Source: SFWF01 sp045539925 (GTDB lineage: Bacteria; Bacillota; Clostridia; Oscillospirales; Acutalibacteraceae). Taken from it: a stretch of DNA of 64,000 bases. Position 1 is the stretch's first letter. Each line of letters starts with the position of its first letter. Both the position numbers and the translations under genes were made by a program. Shown here piece by piece: positions 8,590 to 17,319 of this stretch. Below the pieces are notes generated by a model. The model ran no database searches. It was not told where the DNA came from and worked only from the letters and a program-made list of their open reading frames with translations. Location of the stretch: the NCBI GenBank assembly GCA_045539925.1, contig JAZQGH010000114.1, positions 3,363 to 67,362 on the forward strand, given 5' to 3'.

Positions 8590-9948
8590 TTAGTTTTTAA
8601 GGCTCTGCATAGGTGCGGGAATCTGTCCGCCTCGGTTTATGAACTTGGAAGGGGAGTAGGTTGAAATTTTCATAACAGGTCCGTTTCCGAGAAGACCTCC
8701 AAAATTAAGCTCTTCTCCAACCTTTTTGCCAATTGCAGGAATAACACGTACTGCTGTAGTTTTAGAATTAACCATTCCTATTGCAGCCTCGTCTGCGATA
8801 AGCGCAGAGATAACTTCTGCGGTTGTATCACCGGGGATGTTTATCATATCAAGGCCTACAGAACAGACCGCAGTCATTGCTTCAAGTTTCTCGATAGAAA
8901 GGGCACCGATAGCGGCAGCGTGTATCATGCCTGCGTCCTCGGTAACGGGAATAAAGGCACCTGAGAGACCGCCTACACGAGAGGAAGCCATAACTCCGCC
9001 CTTTTTAACAGCATCGTTAAGCATTGCAAGGGCTGCTGTAGTACCGCAGGAGCCGCAACATTCAAGACCTATTTCCTCAAGGATATATGCAACCGAATCT
9101 CCAACGGCGGGAGTGGGTGCTAAGGAAAGGTCAACTATGCCAAAGGGATAGCCGAGACGCTTTGAGGCTTCCTGCGCAACAAGCTGACCCATTCGTGTTA
9201 TCTTAAACGCTGTGCGCTTGATGAGTTCAGCAACGCCTGTAAGGTCAAGCCCTTCTGATTTGGCAAGTGCAGCACGAACAACACCCGGACCCGAAACTCC
9301 AACATTTATAACAACATCAGGCTCACCGACACCGTGGAAGGCACCTGCCATAAACGGATTGTCTTCGGGTGCGTTACAGAAGACAACAAGTTTTGCGGCT
9401 CCGATGCACTGTCTGTCTTTTGTAAGTTCTGCACATTCTTTTACTATTTTACCCATCATAGCAACGGCATCCATATTTATACCTGCTTTTGTTGAACCGA
9501 TGTTTACGGAAGCGCAAACGTGGTCTGTACAGGCAAGTGCTTCGGGGATGCTTTCTATAAGTGCTATATCGGCTCCTGCAAAGCCTTTTTGAACAAGTGC
9601 AGAATATCCGCCGATAAAGTTTACCCCAACCTGTAAGGCTGCTTTTTCGAGGGTTTTGGCAAACTTAACAGGATTTTGGTCTTTACACGCAGATGCAATA
9701 ATTCCAATAGGGGTAACCGAGATTCGCTTATTAATTATCGGAATACCAAGCTCACGTTCGATCTCTTCGCAAACAGGAACAAGATTTTTTGCAGTAGTAA
9801 CAATTTTATTGTAAACCTTGTCACAAGCCTTATCTATATCTGCATCCATACAATCGAGAAGAGAGATACCCATAGTTACGGTACGAATATCAAGGTTCTC
9901 ATCTTGAATCATAGTTATGGTTTCAAGTATTTCATGTGTATTGATCAT
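8590..9948 (-). CDS. UPF0210 / DUF711 family protein
   Basis: A 452-residue protein of the UPF0210 (DUF711, PFL-like) family. Hallmarks are the N-terminal segment on enduring metabolism (ENLDIRTVTMGISLLDC), the conserved SVTPIG, GADIALIESIPEALA, NVGVSGPGVV and GGLSGAFIPVTEDAGM, and Gly-rich turns. The fold is related to glycyl-radical enzymes, but no radical glycine motif is evident and the activity is unproven. It is almost always encoded behind an ACT-domain protein, as here (9-base gap), suggesting that the ACT protein controls or partners it. The ribosome site AAGGAGC precedes ATG 9948. Confidence 0.9.
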   Translation of the reverse strand: MINTHEILETITMIQDENLDIRTVTMGISLLDCMDADIDKACDKVYNKIVTTAKNLVPVCEEIERELGIPIINKRISVTPIGIIASACKDQNPVKFAKTLEKAALQVGVNFIGGYSALVQKGFAGADIALIESIPEALACTDHVCASVNIGSTKAGINMDAVAMMGKIVKECAELTKDRQCIGAAKLVVFCNAPEDNPFMAGAFHGVGEPDVVINVGVSGPGVVRAALAKSEGLDLTGVAELIKRTAFKITRMGQLVAQEASKRLGYPFGIVDLSLAPTPAVGDSVAYILEEIGLECCGSCGTTAALAMLNDAVKKGGVMASSRVGGLSGAFIPVTEDAGMIHAAAIGALSIEKLEAMTAVCSVGLDMINIPGDTTAEVISALIADEAAIGMVNSKTTAVRVIPAIGKKVGEELNFGGLLGNGPVMKISTYSPSKFINRGGQIPAPMQSLKN

Positions 9949-9957
9949 AATAGCTCC

Positions 9958-10227
9958 TTAGATTCTGTGCATAGAATTAAAAATCGACTCGTGCATAACG
10001 TGAACTGACATTCCCATCTCTTTGCCGAGTTTTTGCATTTCATCTGAAAAATCACCAAACGGCTTGTTCATATTAGAAATATCTGCTAGCATTATCATGC
10101 AGAACATATCTTCAAGGACAGACTGGGTAACCTCGTTTATATTTACATTTGACTCTGCACATTTTGAGGAAACTTTTGCAAGTATTCCGACAGTGTCTTT
10201 TCCAACAACAGTAATAACAGCGCGCAT
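9958..10227 (-). CDS. ACT domain protein, UPF0237 family
   Basis: A single 89-residue ACT domain (MRAVITVVGKDTVGILAKVSSK start, then a beta-alpha-beta-beta-alpha-beta pattern) of the UPF0237 family. ACT domains bind small ligands, usually amino acids, at dimer interfaces. It precedes the DUF711 gene by 9 bases in one transcript. It is divergent from an Lrp-type regulator and an aminotransferase gene, so the neighbourhood as a whole suggests amino-acid sensing. GAGGTG precedes the ATG. Confidence 0.9.
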   Translation of the reverse strand: MRAVITVVGKDTVGILAKVSSKCAESNVNINEVTQSVLEDMFCMIMLADISNMNKPFGDFSDEMQKLGKEMGMSVHVMHESIFNSMHRI

Positions 10228-10275
10228 AACTTACACCTCAGTAAAATTTAATAGTACCATTTTATCACGAACTAC

Positions 10276-10303
10276 TTGAAATGTAAACAAAATCTTGTAT
10301 AAT
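10276..10303 (+). promoter_or_regulatory. SigA-type promoter of the Lrp-aminotransferase-ispE operon
   Basis: TTGAAA (10276-10281), a 16-base spacer, TATAAT (10298-10303). It lies 40 bases upstream of the regulator start in the divergent intergenic region shared with the ACT gene. Confidence 0.65.
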
Positions 10304-10343
10304 TACTATAAAAATGATATTAATAAATGAGGAGGCATGTACT

Positions 10344-10823
10344 ATGAATGTTAAACTCTTAGAATTGTTGGGACAGAATGCAAGATATAAGGTATCGGAA
10401 CTAGCCACAATGCTTGGAACAGATGAAGATACCGTTAAGAAAAAAATAGCCGAAATGGAGAAAAACGGACTTATCCGTGGCTATAAGACGGTAATCGATT
10501 GGGAAAAGCTTGATACTGCTGCAGTCTCTGCCCTTATTGAGCTTAAGGTATCTCCGCAGGCTGATTACGGCTTTGAAGAAATTGCTAAGCGTGTTATGAT
10601 GTATGATGAGGTGGAAACAGTATATCTTATGTCGGGCGGATTCGACCTATGCGTAATGGTTCGCGGCAAGACATTTCAGCAGGTTGCTATGTTCGTTGCA
10701 AAGGAGCTTTCTACGATTGATGCCGTAGTTTCTACTGCAACTCATTTTATTCTCAGAAGATACAAAGAACTTGATGTCATTCTTACAGATGGAAATGACG
10801 ACAGGGGGAACTACCTGCTGTGA
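10344..10823 (+). CDS. Lrp/AsnC family transcriptional regulator
   Basis: The 159-residue protein has an N-terminal winged helix (about 1-50, with SELATMLGTDEDTVKKKI as helix-turn-helix) and a C-terminal ligand-binding RAM domain (about 70-145, including VETVYLMSGGFDLCVMVRG). Proteins of this kind act as dimers or octamers that sense amino acids. ATG 10344 follows GAGGAGG at 10329-10335. Its stop overlaps the start of the aminotransferase gene (GTGA), so the regulator probably governs this operon and possibly the divergent ACT/DUF711 pair. Confidence 0.9.
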   Translation: MNVKLLELLGQNARYKVSELATMLGTDEDTVKKKIAEMEKNGLIRGYKTVIDWEKLDTAAVSALIELKVSPQADYGFEEIAKRVMMYDEVETVYLMSGGFDLCVMVRGKTFQQVAMFVAKELSTIDAVVSTATHFILRRYKELDVILTDGNDDRGNYLL

Positions 10824-11992
10824 TCAATTATGATAAAGTTCTTAGCAAAAGCGTCGTAGGAATAAAACCTTCGGGTATCAGAAAGTTTTTTGATATAGCC
10901 GAGCAGATGGAAGATGTTATCTCTCTTGGTGTGGGTGAACCTGATTTTCCAACACCTTGGCATATTAGAAGTGAAGGTATACGTTCTCTCGAAAAAGGTA
11001 AGACACGCTATACCTCCAATCACGGTCTTCTTACGATGCGTGAAGAAATATGCAGGTTTGTCAGCCGTAAATATGGTGTTTCGTACGACCCCGTCAGTGA
11101 GGTCTTGGTTACTGTGGGAGGAAGTGAGGCTATAGATGGCGCAATACGTGCTATTGTAGATGCAGGGGACGAGGTTATCATTCCTCAACCTTCCTATGTT
11201 TGCTATGAACCTATTACTGTTCTTGCAGGCGGTCTTCCCGTAATAATTGAGACAAAGGCAGAAAACGAGTTTCGTATCACACCTGAAGAATTAAAGGCTG
11301 CAATCACGCCCAAAACCAAGGCACTGATTCTTCCATACCCCTGCAACCCTACAGGTGCAGTTATGCGTAGGAGCGATCTTGAGGCTATTGCCGAAGTTCT
11401 TCGCGATACCAATATAATAGTGATTTCTGATGAAATATATGCAGAGCTTACCTTTGGCGGAGAAAAGCACGCTTGTTTTGCAGCAATAGACGGTATGCGT
11501 GAAAGAACTGTTGTTGTTAACGGCTTCTCTAAGGCCTATTCAATGACCGGATGGCGTATGGGTTACGCTTTAGGTCCTGCTCCGATTCTTGACCAGATAA
11601 CAAAAATTCATCAGTTTGCGATTATGTGCGCACCAACAACCTCACAGTATGCCGCAATAGAAGCCCTTAAAAACGGGGATGAAGATATTTCCCGTATGTT
11701 AGAAGAGTACGATATGCGCAGAAGAATTATTGTAGACGGCTTTAACCGTATAGGGCTGACCTGCAGAGAGCCTCTTGGTGCCTTCTATGCTTTCCCAAGC
11801 ATTGAGTCGAGCGGAATGACCAGTGAAGAATTCTGCGAAAAACTCCTTTATTCAAAAAAGGTTGCAATAGTTCCAGGTACGGCATTTGGTCGTGGCGGAG
11901 AAGGCTTTGTTCGAGCTTCATATTGCTATTCTGTCGACCATATCAAGACAGCAATAGAGCGAATAGACGAATTTCTTGAGGAGATAAAATAA
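10820..11992 (+). CDS. Class I/II pyridoxal-phosphate aminotransferase
   Basis: A 390-residue fold-type I aminotransferase. The PLP Schiff-base lysine is K238 in NGFSKAYSMTGWRMGY. Other family marks are GVGEPDFPTP near the N terminus, PCNPTGAV and SDEIYAELTFGG. It resembles aspartate/aromatic aminotransferases of the clostridial type, but the exact amino donor cannot be fixed from sequence. The start GTG 10820 overlaps the stop of the Lrp regulator by 4 bases. The stop overlaps the ispE ATG as TAATG, giving a tightly coupled three-gene unit. Confidence 0.9.
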   Translation: MINYDKVLSKSVVGIKPSGIRKFFDIAEQMEDVISLGVGEPDFPTPWHIRSEGIRSLEKGKTRYTSNHGLLTMREEICRFVSRKYGVSYDPVSEVLVTVGGSEAIDGAIRAIVDAGDEVIIPQPSYVCYEPITVLAGGLPVIIETKAENEFRITPEELKAAITPKTKALILPYPCNPTGAVMRRSDLEAIAEVLRDTNIIVISDEIYAELTFGGEKHACFAAIDGMRERTVVVNGFSKAYSMTGWRMGYALGPAPILDQITKIHQFAIMCAPTTSQYAAIEALKNGDEDISRMLEEYDMRRRIIVDGFNRIGLTCREPLGAFYAFPSIESSGMTSEEFCEKLLYSKKVAIVPGTAFGRGGEGFVRASYCYSVDHIKTAIERIDEFLEEIK

Positions 11993-12840
11993 TGGTTATT
12001 AAAGCAAAAGCTTACGCTAAGACAAATCTCTTTCTTGATATTACGGGCAAACGCGATAACGGTTATCACGAGATAGATACGGTTATGCAGTCTGTAAGCC
12101 TCTGTGATGAGGTTTCATTATCTCTTACAAATAGCGGCTTTACGGTAAGCTGTGACAATGCTCAGCTCAGCGGAGAGGGAAATATTGCATTAAAAGCTTG
12201 TGAGGCTTTCGCGCGGTACAGCGGTTATTCGGGCGGTGCAGATATATTTATAAGTAAAAATATTCCTGTAGCGGCAGGAATGGGTGGAGGCAGTGCCGAC
12301 GCCACAGCAGTATTACTTCTTTTAAATAAGGCAAGCGGTAAAAATCTTTCAGTATGTAGGCTGACAGAAATCGCTACAGAACTTGGTGCCGATGTTCCGT
12401 TTTTTCTTGAAGGCGGAACTGCAAGAGCTCAGGGCATAGGGGAGAAGCTTAGCCCTATACCGTCTACCAAGCTGTATTTCGTTTTTTTAAAGGAACTTGA
12501 AAAACAGTCTACAGGTAAAATGTATTCTGTGCTTGATACTATTGATTATCCTAAAAACGGAAATATACACACTCTTATAAGTGGTCTGGCGAATCGAGAC
12601 ATCAATAAGGTGTCTTCTAACATTTTTAATGCTTTTGAATTTTGCTGGAATTTTGAAGAGATGAGTTCGCCCTTTTTGGAATTTGTTCCTGACAAAGTGT
12701 TTTTAAGTGGCTCTGGTCCTACTGTTTGTGCAATGTTTTCTTCCGATGGTGCTGCTCGTACCTGCGCTGATACACTGATAAGCAGAGGACACCCTGCGCT
12801 TTATGCTGAGTCTGTTCAGGTTGGGGTCGAGTTTGTATAG
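11992..12840 (+). CDS. ispE: 4-diphosphocytidyl-2-C-methyl-D-erythritol kinase
   Basis: GHMP kinase of the non-mevalonate isoprenoid pathway; phosphorylates the 2-hydroxyl of CDP-methylerythritol. The 282-residue protein opens with AKAYAKTNLFLDITGKRDNGYHEI (substrate site). It has the ATP-binding glycine loop PVAAGMGGGSADATA at about 92-106 and ends with FLSGSGPTVCAMF. The ATG shares its A with the preceding stop. Its place behind an aminotransferase rather than other isp genes is not unusual in Clostridia. Confidence 0.93.
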   Translation: MVIKAKAYAKTNLFLDITGKRDNGYHEIDTVMQSVSLCDEVSLSLTNSGFTVSCDNAQLSGEGNIALKACEAFARYSGYSGGADIFISKNIPVAAGMGGGSADATAVLLLLNKASGKNLSVCRLTEIATELGADVPFFLEGGTARAQGIGEKLSPIPSTKLYFVFLKELEKQSTGKMYSVLDTIDYPKNGNIHTLISGLANRDINKVSSNIFNAFEFCWNFEEMSSPFLEFVPDKVFLSGSGPTVCAMFSSDGAARTCADTLISRGHPALYAESVQVGVEFV

Positions 12841-12893
12841 GCACAGGTATTTTTGTCAATAATCAGTTTAAAAAGCAAAAAGGACTGATAAAA

Positions 12894-13496
12894 TTGACAA
12901 AACGTAACATATTTAACATTGCTCTGGCTTGTGCTTTTATTTCTGCACTCCTCATTTCTATGGTCGGTTTTTCGAATTCATGTGAAGAGATGTATGCCAA
13001 TATAATAAGAATAAGGATAATTCCTAATTCCGACAGTGCTGAGGATCAGAGCCTCAAGCTACAGATAAGAGATGCTATCCTCAGCGCTTCCGAAGATTTG
13101 TTTTCAGAAATACAAACATATGAGGATGCGCTTATAACTGCCGAAAATAATATCGAACTGTTTGAGCATACAGCAAATGAGGAAATTAAAGAAGCTGGTT
13201 TTGACTACAACGTTTCTGTTCAAATACGCAACGAATATTTTGAAACCAGAGAGTATGATGGCTTTACGCTTCCTGCAGGTGTTTATAAAACTGCGGTATT
13301 TACTGTAGGTGAGGGTAAGGGTCAGAATTGGTGGTGTGTTGTGTTTCCGCAGGTTTGCGTAGGCTCGTGTTCGGGTAAGCTTACTGATACTGTATCTGAG
13401 AGTGCAGCCGAACTTGCTTACAATTCTGATAGGTATGTCATTCGGTTCAAAACGGTTGAAATATTCGAAAAAATCAAAAAATATTTATATTTTTAA
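12894..13496 (+). CDS. spoIIR: Stage II sporulation protein R
   Basis: Forespore-secreted signalling protein that activates SpoIIGA to process pro-SigE in the mother cell. The 200-residue protein has an N-terminal hydrophobic export segment (about 7-25) and the family motif IRIIPNSDSAEDQSLKLQIRDAI. The C-terminal domain contains NWWCVVFPQVC. The start is TTG 12894 after AAGGA. No GGNNANANT box typical of SigF was found in the 53-base gap before it, so transcription may come through from ispE. Confidence 0.9.
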   Translation: MTKRNIFNIALACAFISALLISMVGFSNSCEEMYANIIRIRIIPNSDSAEDQSLKLQIRDAILSASEDLFSEIQTYEDALITAENNIELFEHTANEEIKEAGFDYNVSVQIRNEYFETREYDGFTLPAGVYKTAVFTVGEGKGQNWWCVVFPQVCVGSCSGKLTDTVSESAAELAYNSDRYVIRFKTVEIFEKIKKYLYF

Positions 13497-13505
13497 AAAT
13501 AATGC

Positions 13506-13534
13506 TTGATTTTTAAAGATTGTTGTGTTATCAT
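13506..13534 (+). promoter_or_regulatory. SigA-type promoter of rpmE
   Basis: TTGATT (13506-13511), a 17-base spacer, TATCAT (13529-13534), 43 bases upstream of the rpmE ATG. Confidence 0.5.
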
Positions 13535-13577
13535 AGCATCGTTATAGAGTTTAGTGTTTGGAAAGGAGTGACAATGC

Positions 13578-13775
13578 ATGAAAAAGGGCATTCACCCGAA
13601 TTACGAAAAGACAGTTATTAGATGTGCTTGCGGCGCAGAGTTCGAGACCTGCTCCACTAAGAAGGACATCCGTTTGGATATTTGCTCAAAGTGTCATCCG
13701 TTCTTTACCGGAAAGCAGAAGCTTGTTGACACCGGCGGACGTGTAGACAGATTCAATAAGCGTTTCGGTCTCTAA
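13578..13775 (+). CDS. rpmE: 50S ribosomal protein L31, zinc-binding form
   Basis: The 65-residue L31 begins MKKGIHPNYEKTVIRCACG. It keeps the zinc ligands C16, C18, C36 and C39, so it is the zinc-containing type rather than the zinc-free paralogue used under starvation. The end GGRVDRFNKRFGL is typical. AAAGGAG precedes the ATG. It has its own promoter and terminator. Confidence 0.97.
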   Translation: MKKGIHPNYEKTVIRCACGAEFETCSTKKDIRLDICSKCHPFFTGKQKLVDTGGRVDRFNKRFGL

Positions 13776-13797
13776 TCGGCAAATAAACAACTTTCTG

Positions 13798-13830
13798 CCG
13801 CAACCACAAAAGTGGTTGCGGTTTTTCTTT
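13798..13830 (+). terminator. Intrinsic terminator after rpmE
   Basis: Arms CCGCAACCAC (13798-13807) and GTGGTTGCGG (13812-13821) with an AAAA loop, followed by TTTTTCTTT. Confidence 0.9.
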
Positions 13831-13855
13831 ATATTATTGTTTGGTGGGATGATTT

Positions 13856-14482
13856 TTGGACATCTATAAGACTATAATGGATGATACTACAACTCAGTTT
13901 ACAGAAAAACATTCCCGTTTTATCGGTTATGTAGCCCATACAGTTACTGATGAAGAGGCTGTTGCATTTATCGACAGTATTCGCTCACTTCATTCTGCTG
14001 CAAGGCATAATGTTTATGCATATGTATTAAATGAAGATAATAGGATGAGATATTCCGATGACGGAGAGCCGCATGGTACTGCCGGAAAACCGATTCTAGA
14101 CATCATCAATGGATACGAGCTTAAAGATGTAACGGTTGTTGTAACGCGATATTTTGGCGGAATTCTGCTTGGAACAGGTGGACTTGTCCGTGCTTATTCA
14201 AAAGCCGCTAAAGACACGCTTGAGGCTGCCGAAAAATATCTTATGGTTCCGGGAGTTACATATTCGGTCGTATGCCCGTATTCTGACTATACCGCCTTAG
14301 AATCACTTATATCTGTATACGATGGCTCTGTCGAAGATACGCGATTTGAAGATAAGGTTGTAGTTGTATTTTCTGTGTCCGAATCACGCTGTAACGATTT
14401 TCTTTTAGCACTGACAGACAAATTTGCATCATCTCTTGTTGCTGAGAAAATTGACGAAAAATATACAAAACAAAAAATTTAA
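13856..14482 (+). CDS. YigZ/IMPACT family protein (UPF0029)
   Basis: The 208-residue protein has the IMPACT N-terminal domain (KHSRFIGYVA, SAARHNVYAYV, YSDDGEPHGTAGKPIL, TRYFGGILLGTGGLVRAY) and a C-terminal DUF1949-like ferredoxin-fold domain (about 140-205). The family is linked to translation control in eukaryotes, but its bacterial role is undefined. The start is TTG 13856 behind GGTGGGA; the next in-frame ATG is at 13877. It sits between the rpmE terminator and dgt. Confidence 0.85.
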   Translation: MDIYKTIMDDTTTQFTEKHSRFIGYVAHTVTDEEAVAFIDSIRSLHSAARHNVYAYVLNEDNRMRYSDDGEPHGTAGKPILDIINGYELKDVTVVVTRYFGGILLGTGGLVRAYSKAAKDTLEAAEKYLMVPGVTYSVVCPYSDYTALESLISVYDGSVEDTRFEDKVVVVFSVSESRCNDFLLALTDKFASSLVAEKIDEKYTKQKI

Positions 14483-14540
14483 AGAAAAATAAAGGTTTTT
14501 TATGTTTTTTTGACTATATAATATTTGAAGAGGTGATTTA

Positions 14541-15539
14541 ATGCCGAATATAAGAGAAACCACCGAACATATTGAAAAACAGATACTGTCCGATAAAGCA
14601 GTTTTGTCTATTAACAGCCTTGGCAGAAAGCGTCAAGAACCGCAAGACCCTATCAGGACTGTTTTTCAGCGTGACAGGGATAGAATTATTCACTGCAAGT
14701 CTTTCAGAAGACTTAAGCATAAAACTCAGGTTTTCTTATCGCCCGAGTCTGATCACTACCGTACAAGAATGACACATACATTAGAGGTATCGCAAATAGC
14801 TCGAACGATTGCAAGGGCACTGCGCCTTAATGAAGATTTGACCGAAGCCATTGCAATGGGACACGATTTAGGGCATACTCCTTTCGGTCATGCGGGTGAA
14901 AGAGCTCTTGATAAGCTTACCTCTTTTGGATTTAGCCACTTTGAGCAAAGCGGAAGAGTCTGCGAGAGGCTTGAAAACAATCTTAAAGGACTAAACCTTA
15001 CAGCTGAGGTTATTGACGGTATTATTCACCATACACGTGGCGAACAGCCAACTACACTTGAGGGACAGGTTGTACGCATTTCTGATAGAATAGCCTACAT
15101 CAATCACGATATAGAGGACGCTGTCAGAGGGGATATTATTTATGCTGACGATATTCCCTTCGACATTAAACTGGTGCTTGGAAACACAAAAAGCAGCAGA
15201 ATAGCAACACTCGCTAATTCTGTAATAGAAAATACTGTTGACCTTATCTGTATGGATTCTGAGGTCGAAGCTGCTTTTGATAAACTGCATACGTTTCTTT
15301 TTGATAATGTTTATCGCAATCCTAAAGCAAAATCTGAGGAAACTAAGGTAGATGGCATTATTGAGGGGCTTTTTAAGTTTTATCTTGAAAATCCTAATAA
15401 AATGCCTACAGAGTTTGCTGTTATTGCAAATGAGGAAGGCACAGAACGCGCAGTTGCTGACTATATTGCAGGAATGACCGACCATTTTGCAATACAGTCA
15501 TATTCGGATATATATGTCCCAAAATCTTGGGGAATTTAA
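14541..15539 (+). CDS. dgt: dGTP triphosphohydrolase-like HD protein
   Basis: Hydrolyses dGTP (or other dNTPs) to nucleoside and triphosphate. The 332-residue protein shows the HD metal site: RTRMTHTLEV with H79, and H108-D109 in GHDLGHTPFGHAGE, with DRIAYINHDIEDA downstream. RIIHCKSFRRLKHKTQV is typical of the short dgt class. GAGGTGAT precedes the ATG. It leads a dgt-dnaG-rpoD unit, a common clostridial form of the macromolecular synthesis operon. A possible -10 (TATAAT, 14517-14522) precedes it, but no clear -35 is seen. Confidence 0.9.
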   Translation: MPNIRETTEHIEKQILSDKAVLSINSLGRKRQEPQDPIRTVFQRDRDRIIHCKSFRRLKHKTQVFLSPESDHYRTRMTHTLEVSQIARTIARALRLNEDLTEAIAMGHDLGHTPFGHAGERALDKLTSFGFSHFEQSGRVCERLENNLKGLNLTAEVIDGIIHHTRGEQPTTLEGQVVRISDRIAYINHDIEDAVRGDIIYADDIPFDIKLVLGNTKSSRIATLANSVIENTVDLICMDSEVEAAFDKLHTFLFDNVYRNPKAKSEETKVDGIIEGLFKFYLENPNKMPTEFAVIANEEGTERAVADYIAGMTDHFAIQSYSDIYVPKSWGI

Positions 15540-15566
15540 TTTATAAGCAAAAAAGGAGGTTTAACG

Positions 15567-17318
15567 TTGGCAATTCCACATTCTACTATTGAAGAAATCA
15601 AGTATAAGTGCGACCTTGAAAGCGTTATTTCTTCTTATATTACTTTAAAGCGAAGGGGAAAGAATCTTATCGGTCTTTGTCCTTTTCACGGTGAGAAAAC
15701 ACCTTCTTTTACAGTTTACCCCGAAAACGGTTCTTTTTACTGTTTTGGATGTAAGGTAGGCGGAGATGTTTTCACCTTTACGAAACTCATCGAAAATCTT
15801 GATTATATTGACGCTGTAAGGCTTCTTGCAGACCGTTGTGGTGTTACGGTTACTGAATCTCAGCAAGACGACACTCTTCATAATCTAAAAAAGAGAATTT
15901 TAGAGATAAACCGAGAGACGGCAAGGTTTTTTTATTCCAATCTCTTTAAACCTGAAGGCAAGTGGGGAATGGATTATTACCTGTCGCGAGGACTTACTCC
16001 GGCTACTATCAAAACCTTTGGCTTAGGAGTTGCGCTTCCTGAGTGGGATTCTCTTTATAAGCATCTTAAGGCTATGGGATACACTTCTGAAGAAATGTAT
16101 CAGGCAAATGTTGTATTAAAAAGCAAAAAGGGAACCTATTTTGATAATTTCAGAGACCGAACGATTTTTCCCATAATAAATGTCAGAGGAAATGTACTGG
16201 GCTTCAGCGGAAGACGCAGAAATGAGGATACTACCTCAAAATATGTTAACACTCAGGACACCCCTGTTTACAGCAAAAGGCAAAATTTATTTGCACTTAA
16301 TTTTGCTAAATCGCATTGTGCTGAGCAGGTAATCGTTGTAGAGGGCAACTTTGATGCGGTTGCTTTGCATCAGGCGGGCTTTAAAAACACCGTTGCGCCC
16401 TTTGGTACGGCTTTTACCGAGGAACAGGCACAGCTGCTCAGCAGATATACAAAAGAGGTCATTATTTGTTTCGACAGTGACCTTGCAGGTGAAGAGGGAA
16501 TAGAAAAAGCCTTTAAGGCTTTAACAAATACCGGTCTTTCTGTGAAGGTGCTAAAACTTCCTGTAGGAAAAGACCCGGACGAATTTCTTAGGAGCAATAA
16601 GCCCTCCGATTTTGAAAAACTCGTACAAAACGCCGTACCGCAAACCGAGTATAAATTACTAAAAGCTGCCAGCGGAATTGATCCCGAGTCTGCAGAGGCA
16701 AAGATAAAATATCTTAACAATGCGGTTGAAATTCTCGCTTCAAATTCCGATGCTATCGCAGTAGATTTTTATCTTACAAAGCTCGCTAAGGAGTATGATG
16801 TTTCTAAAGAAACGCTGATCACTAAAATAAATCAGCTTAAAAAGAGGAATTTTGCTGCCGAAAAAAGGCGTGAGGTCAAAAAGGTTGTTGAACGCCGTTT
16901 TGATCGTGACGACATAAATCCCGAAAGATTTGGAAACGAACGGGCTGTTGCATCCGAAGAAATGATAATATCTATTCTTATGAATCATCCCGATATGTAT
17001 TCTGTAGCGGCATCAAATCTTACTTCTGATGATTTTGTTTCAGACCTTAACAGACGGATATATCATACGGTATTAAACCAACTGGAAAACAGTCAGATTT
17101 TCTCAATTACTCAGCTTGGAGACAGCTTTTCTCCTCGTGAGGTTGGACTTATGTCTAAGCTGCTTAACTCAGGCTTTGAAGGAAATTCGCCTAAAGAGGT
17201 GCTTTTAGACTGCATTTCGGTGCTGAAAACAGAAAAAACATTGTCGGCAAAAACTGAATCTGTCGATGATTGGGTAAGTCAAATGCGAAAAATCGCAGAA
17301 GATAAAAAGGGGAATTAA
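15567..17318 (+). CDS. dnaG: DNA primase
   Basis: Synthesises RNA primers at replication forks. The 583-residue protein has the N-terminal CHC2 zinc finger (C38, H41, C59, C62). The Toprim domain has catalytic E259 in VVEGNFDA and the DxD pair D303/D305. The C-terminal helicase-binding domain starts at about 450. The start TTG 15567 is preceded by AAAGGAGGT, a near-perfect ribosome site. rpoD begins one base after its stop, so the two are coupled. Confidence 0.95.
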   Translation: MAIPHSTIEEIKYKCDLESVISSYITLKRRGKNLIGLCPFHGEKTPSFTVYPENGSFYCFGCKVGGDVFTFTKLIENLDYIDAVRLLADRCGVTVTESQQDDTLHNLKKRILEINRETARFFYSNLFKPEGKWGMDYYLSRGLTPATIKTFGLGVALPEWDSLYKHLKAMGYTSEEMYQANVVLKSKKGTYFDNFRDRTIFPIINVRGNVLGFSGRRRNEDTTSKYVNTQDTPVYSKRQNLFALNFAKSHCAEQVIVVEGNFDAVALHQAGFKNTVAPFGTAFTEEQAQLLSRYTKEVIICFDSDLAGEEGIEKAFKALTNTGLSVKVLKLPVGKDPDEFLRSNKPSDFEKLVQNAVPQTEYKLLKAASGIDPESAEAKIKYLNNAVEILASNSDAIAVDFYLTKLAKEYDVSKETLITKINQLKKRNFAAEKRREVKKVVERRFDRDDINPERFGNERAVASEEMIISILMNHPDMYSVAASNLTSDDFVSDLNRRIYHTVLNQLENSQIFSITQLGDSFSPREVGLMSKLLNSGFEGNSPKEVLLDCISVLKTEKTLSAKTESVDDWVSQMRKIAEDKKGN

Positions 17319-17319
17319 A

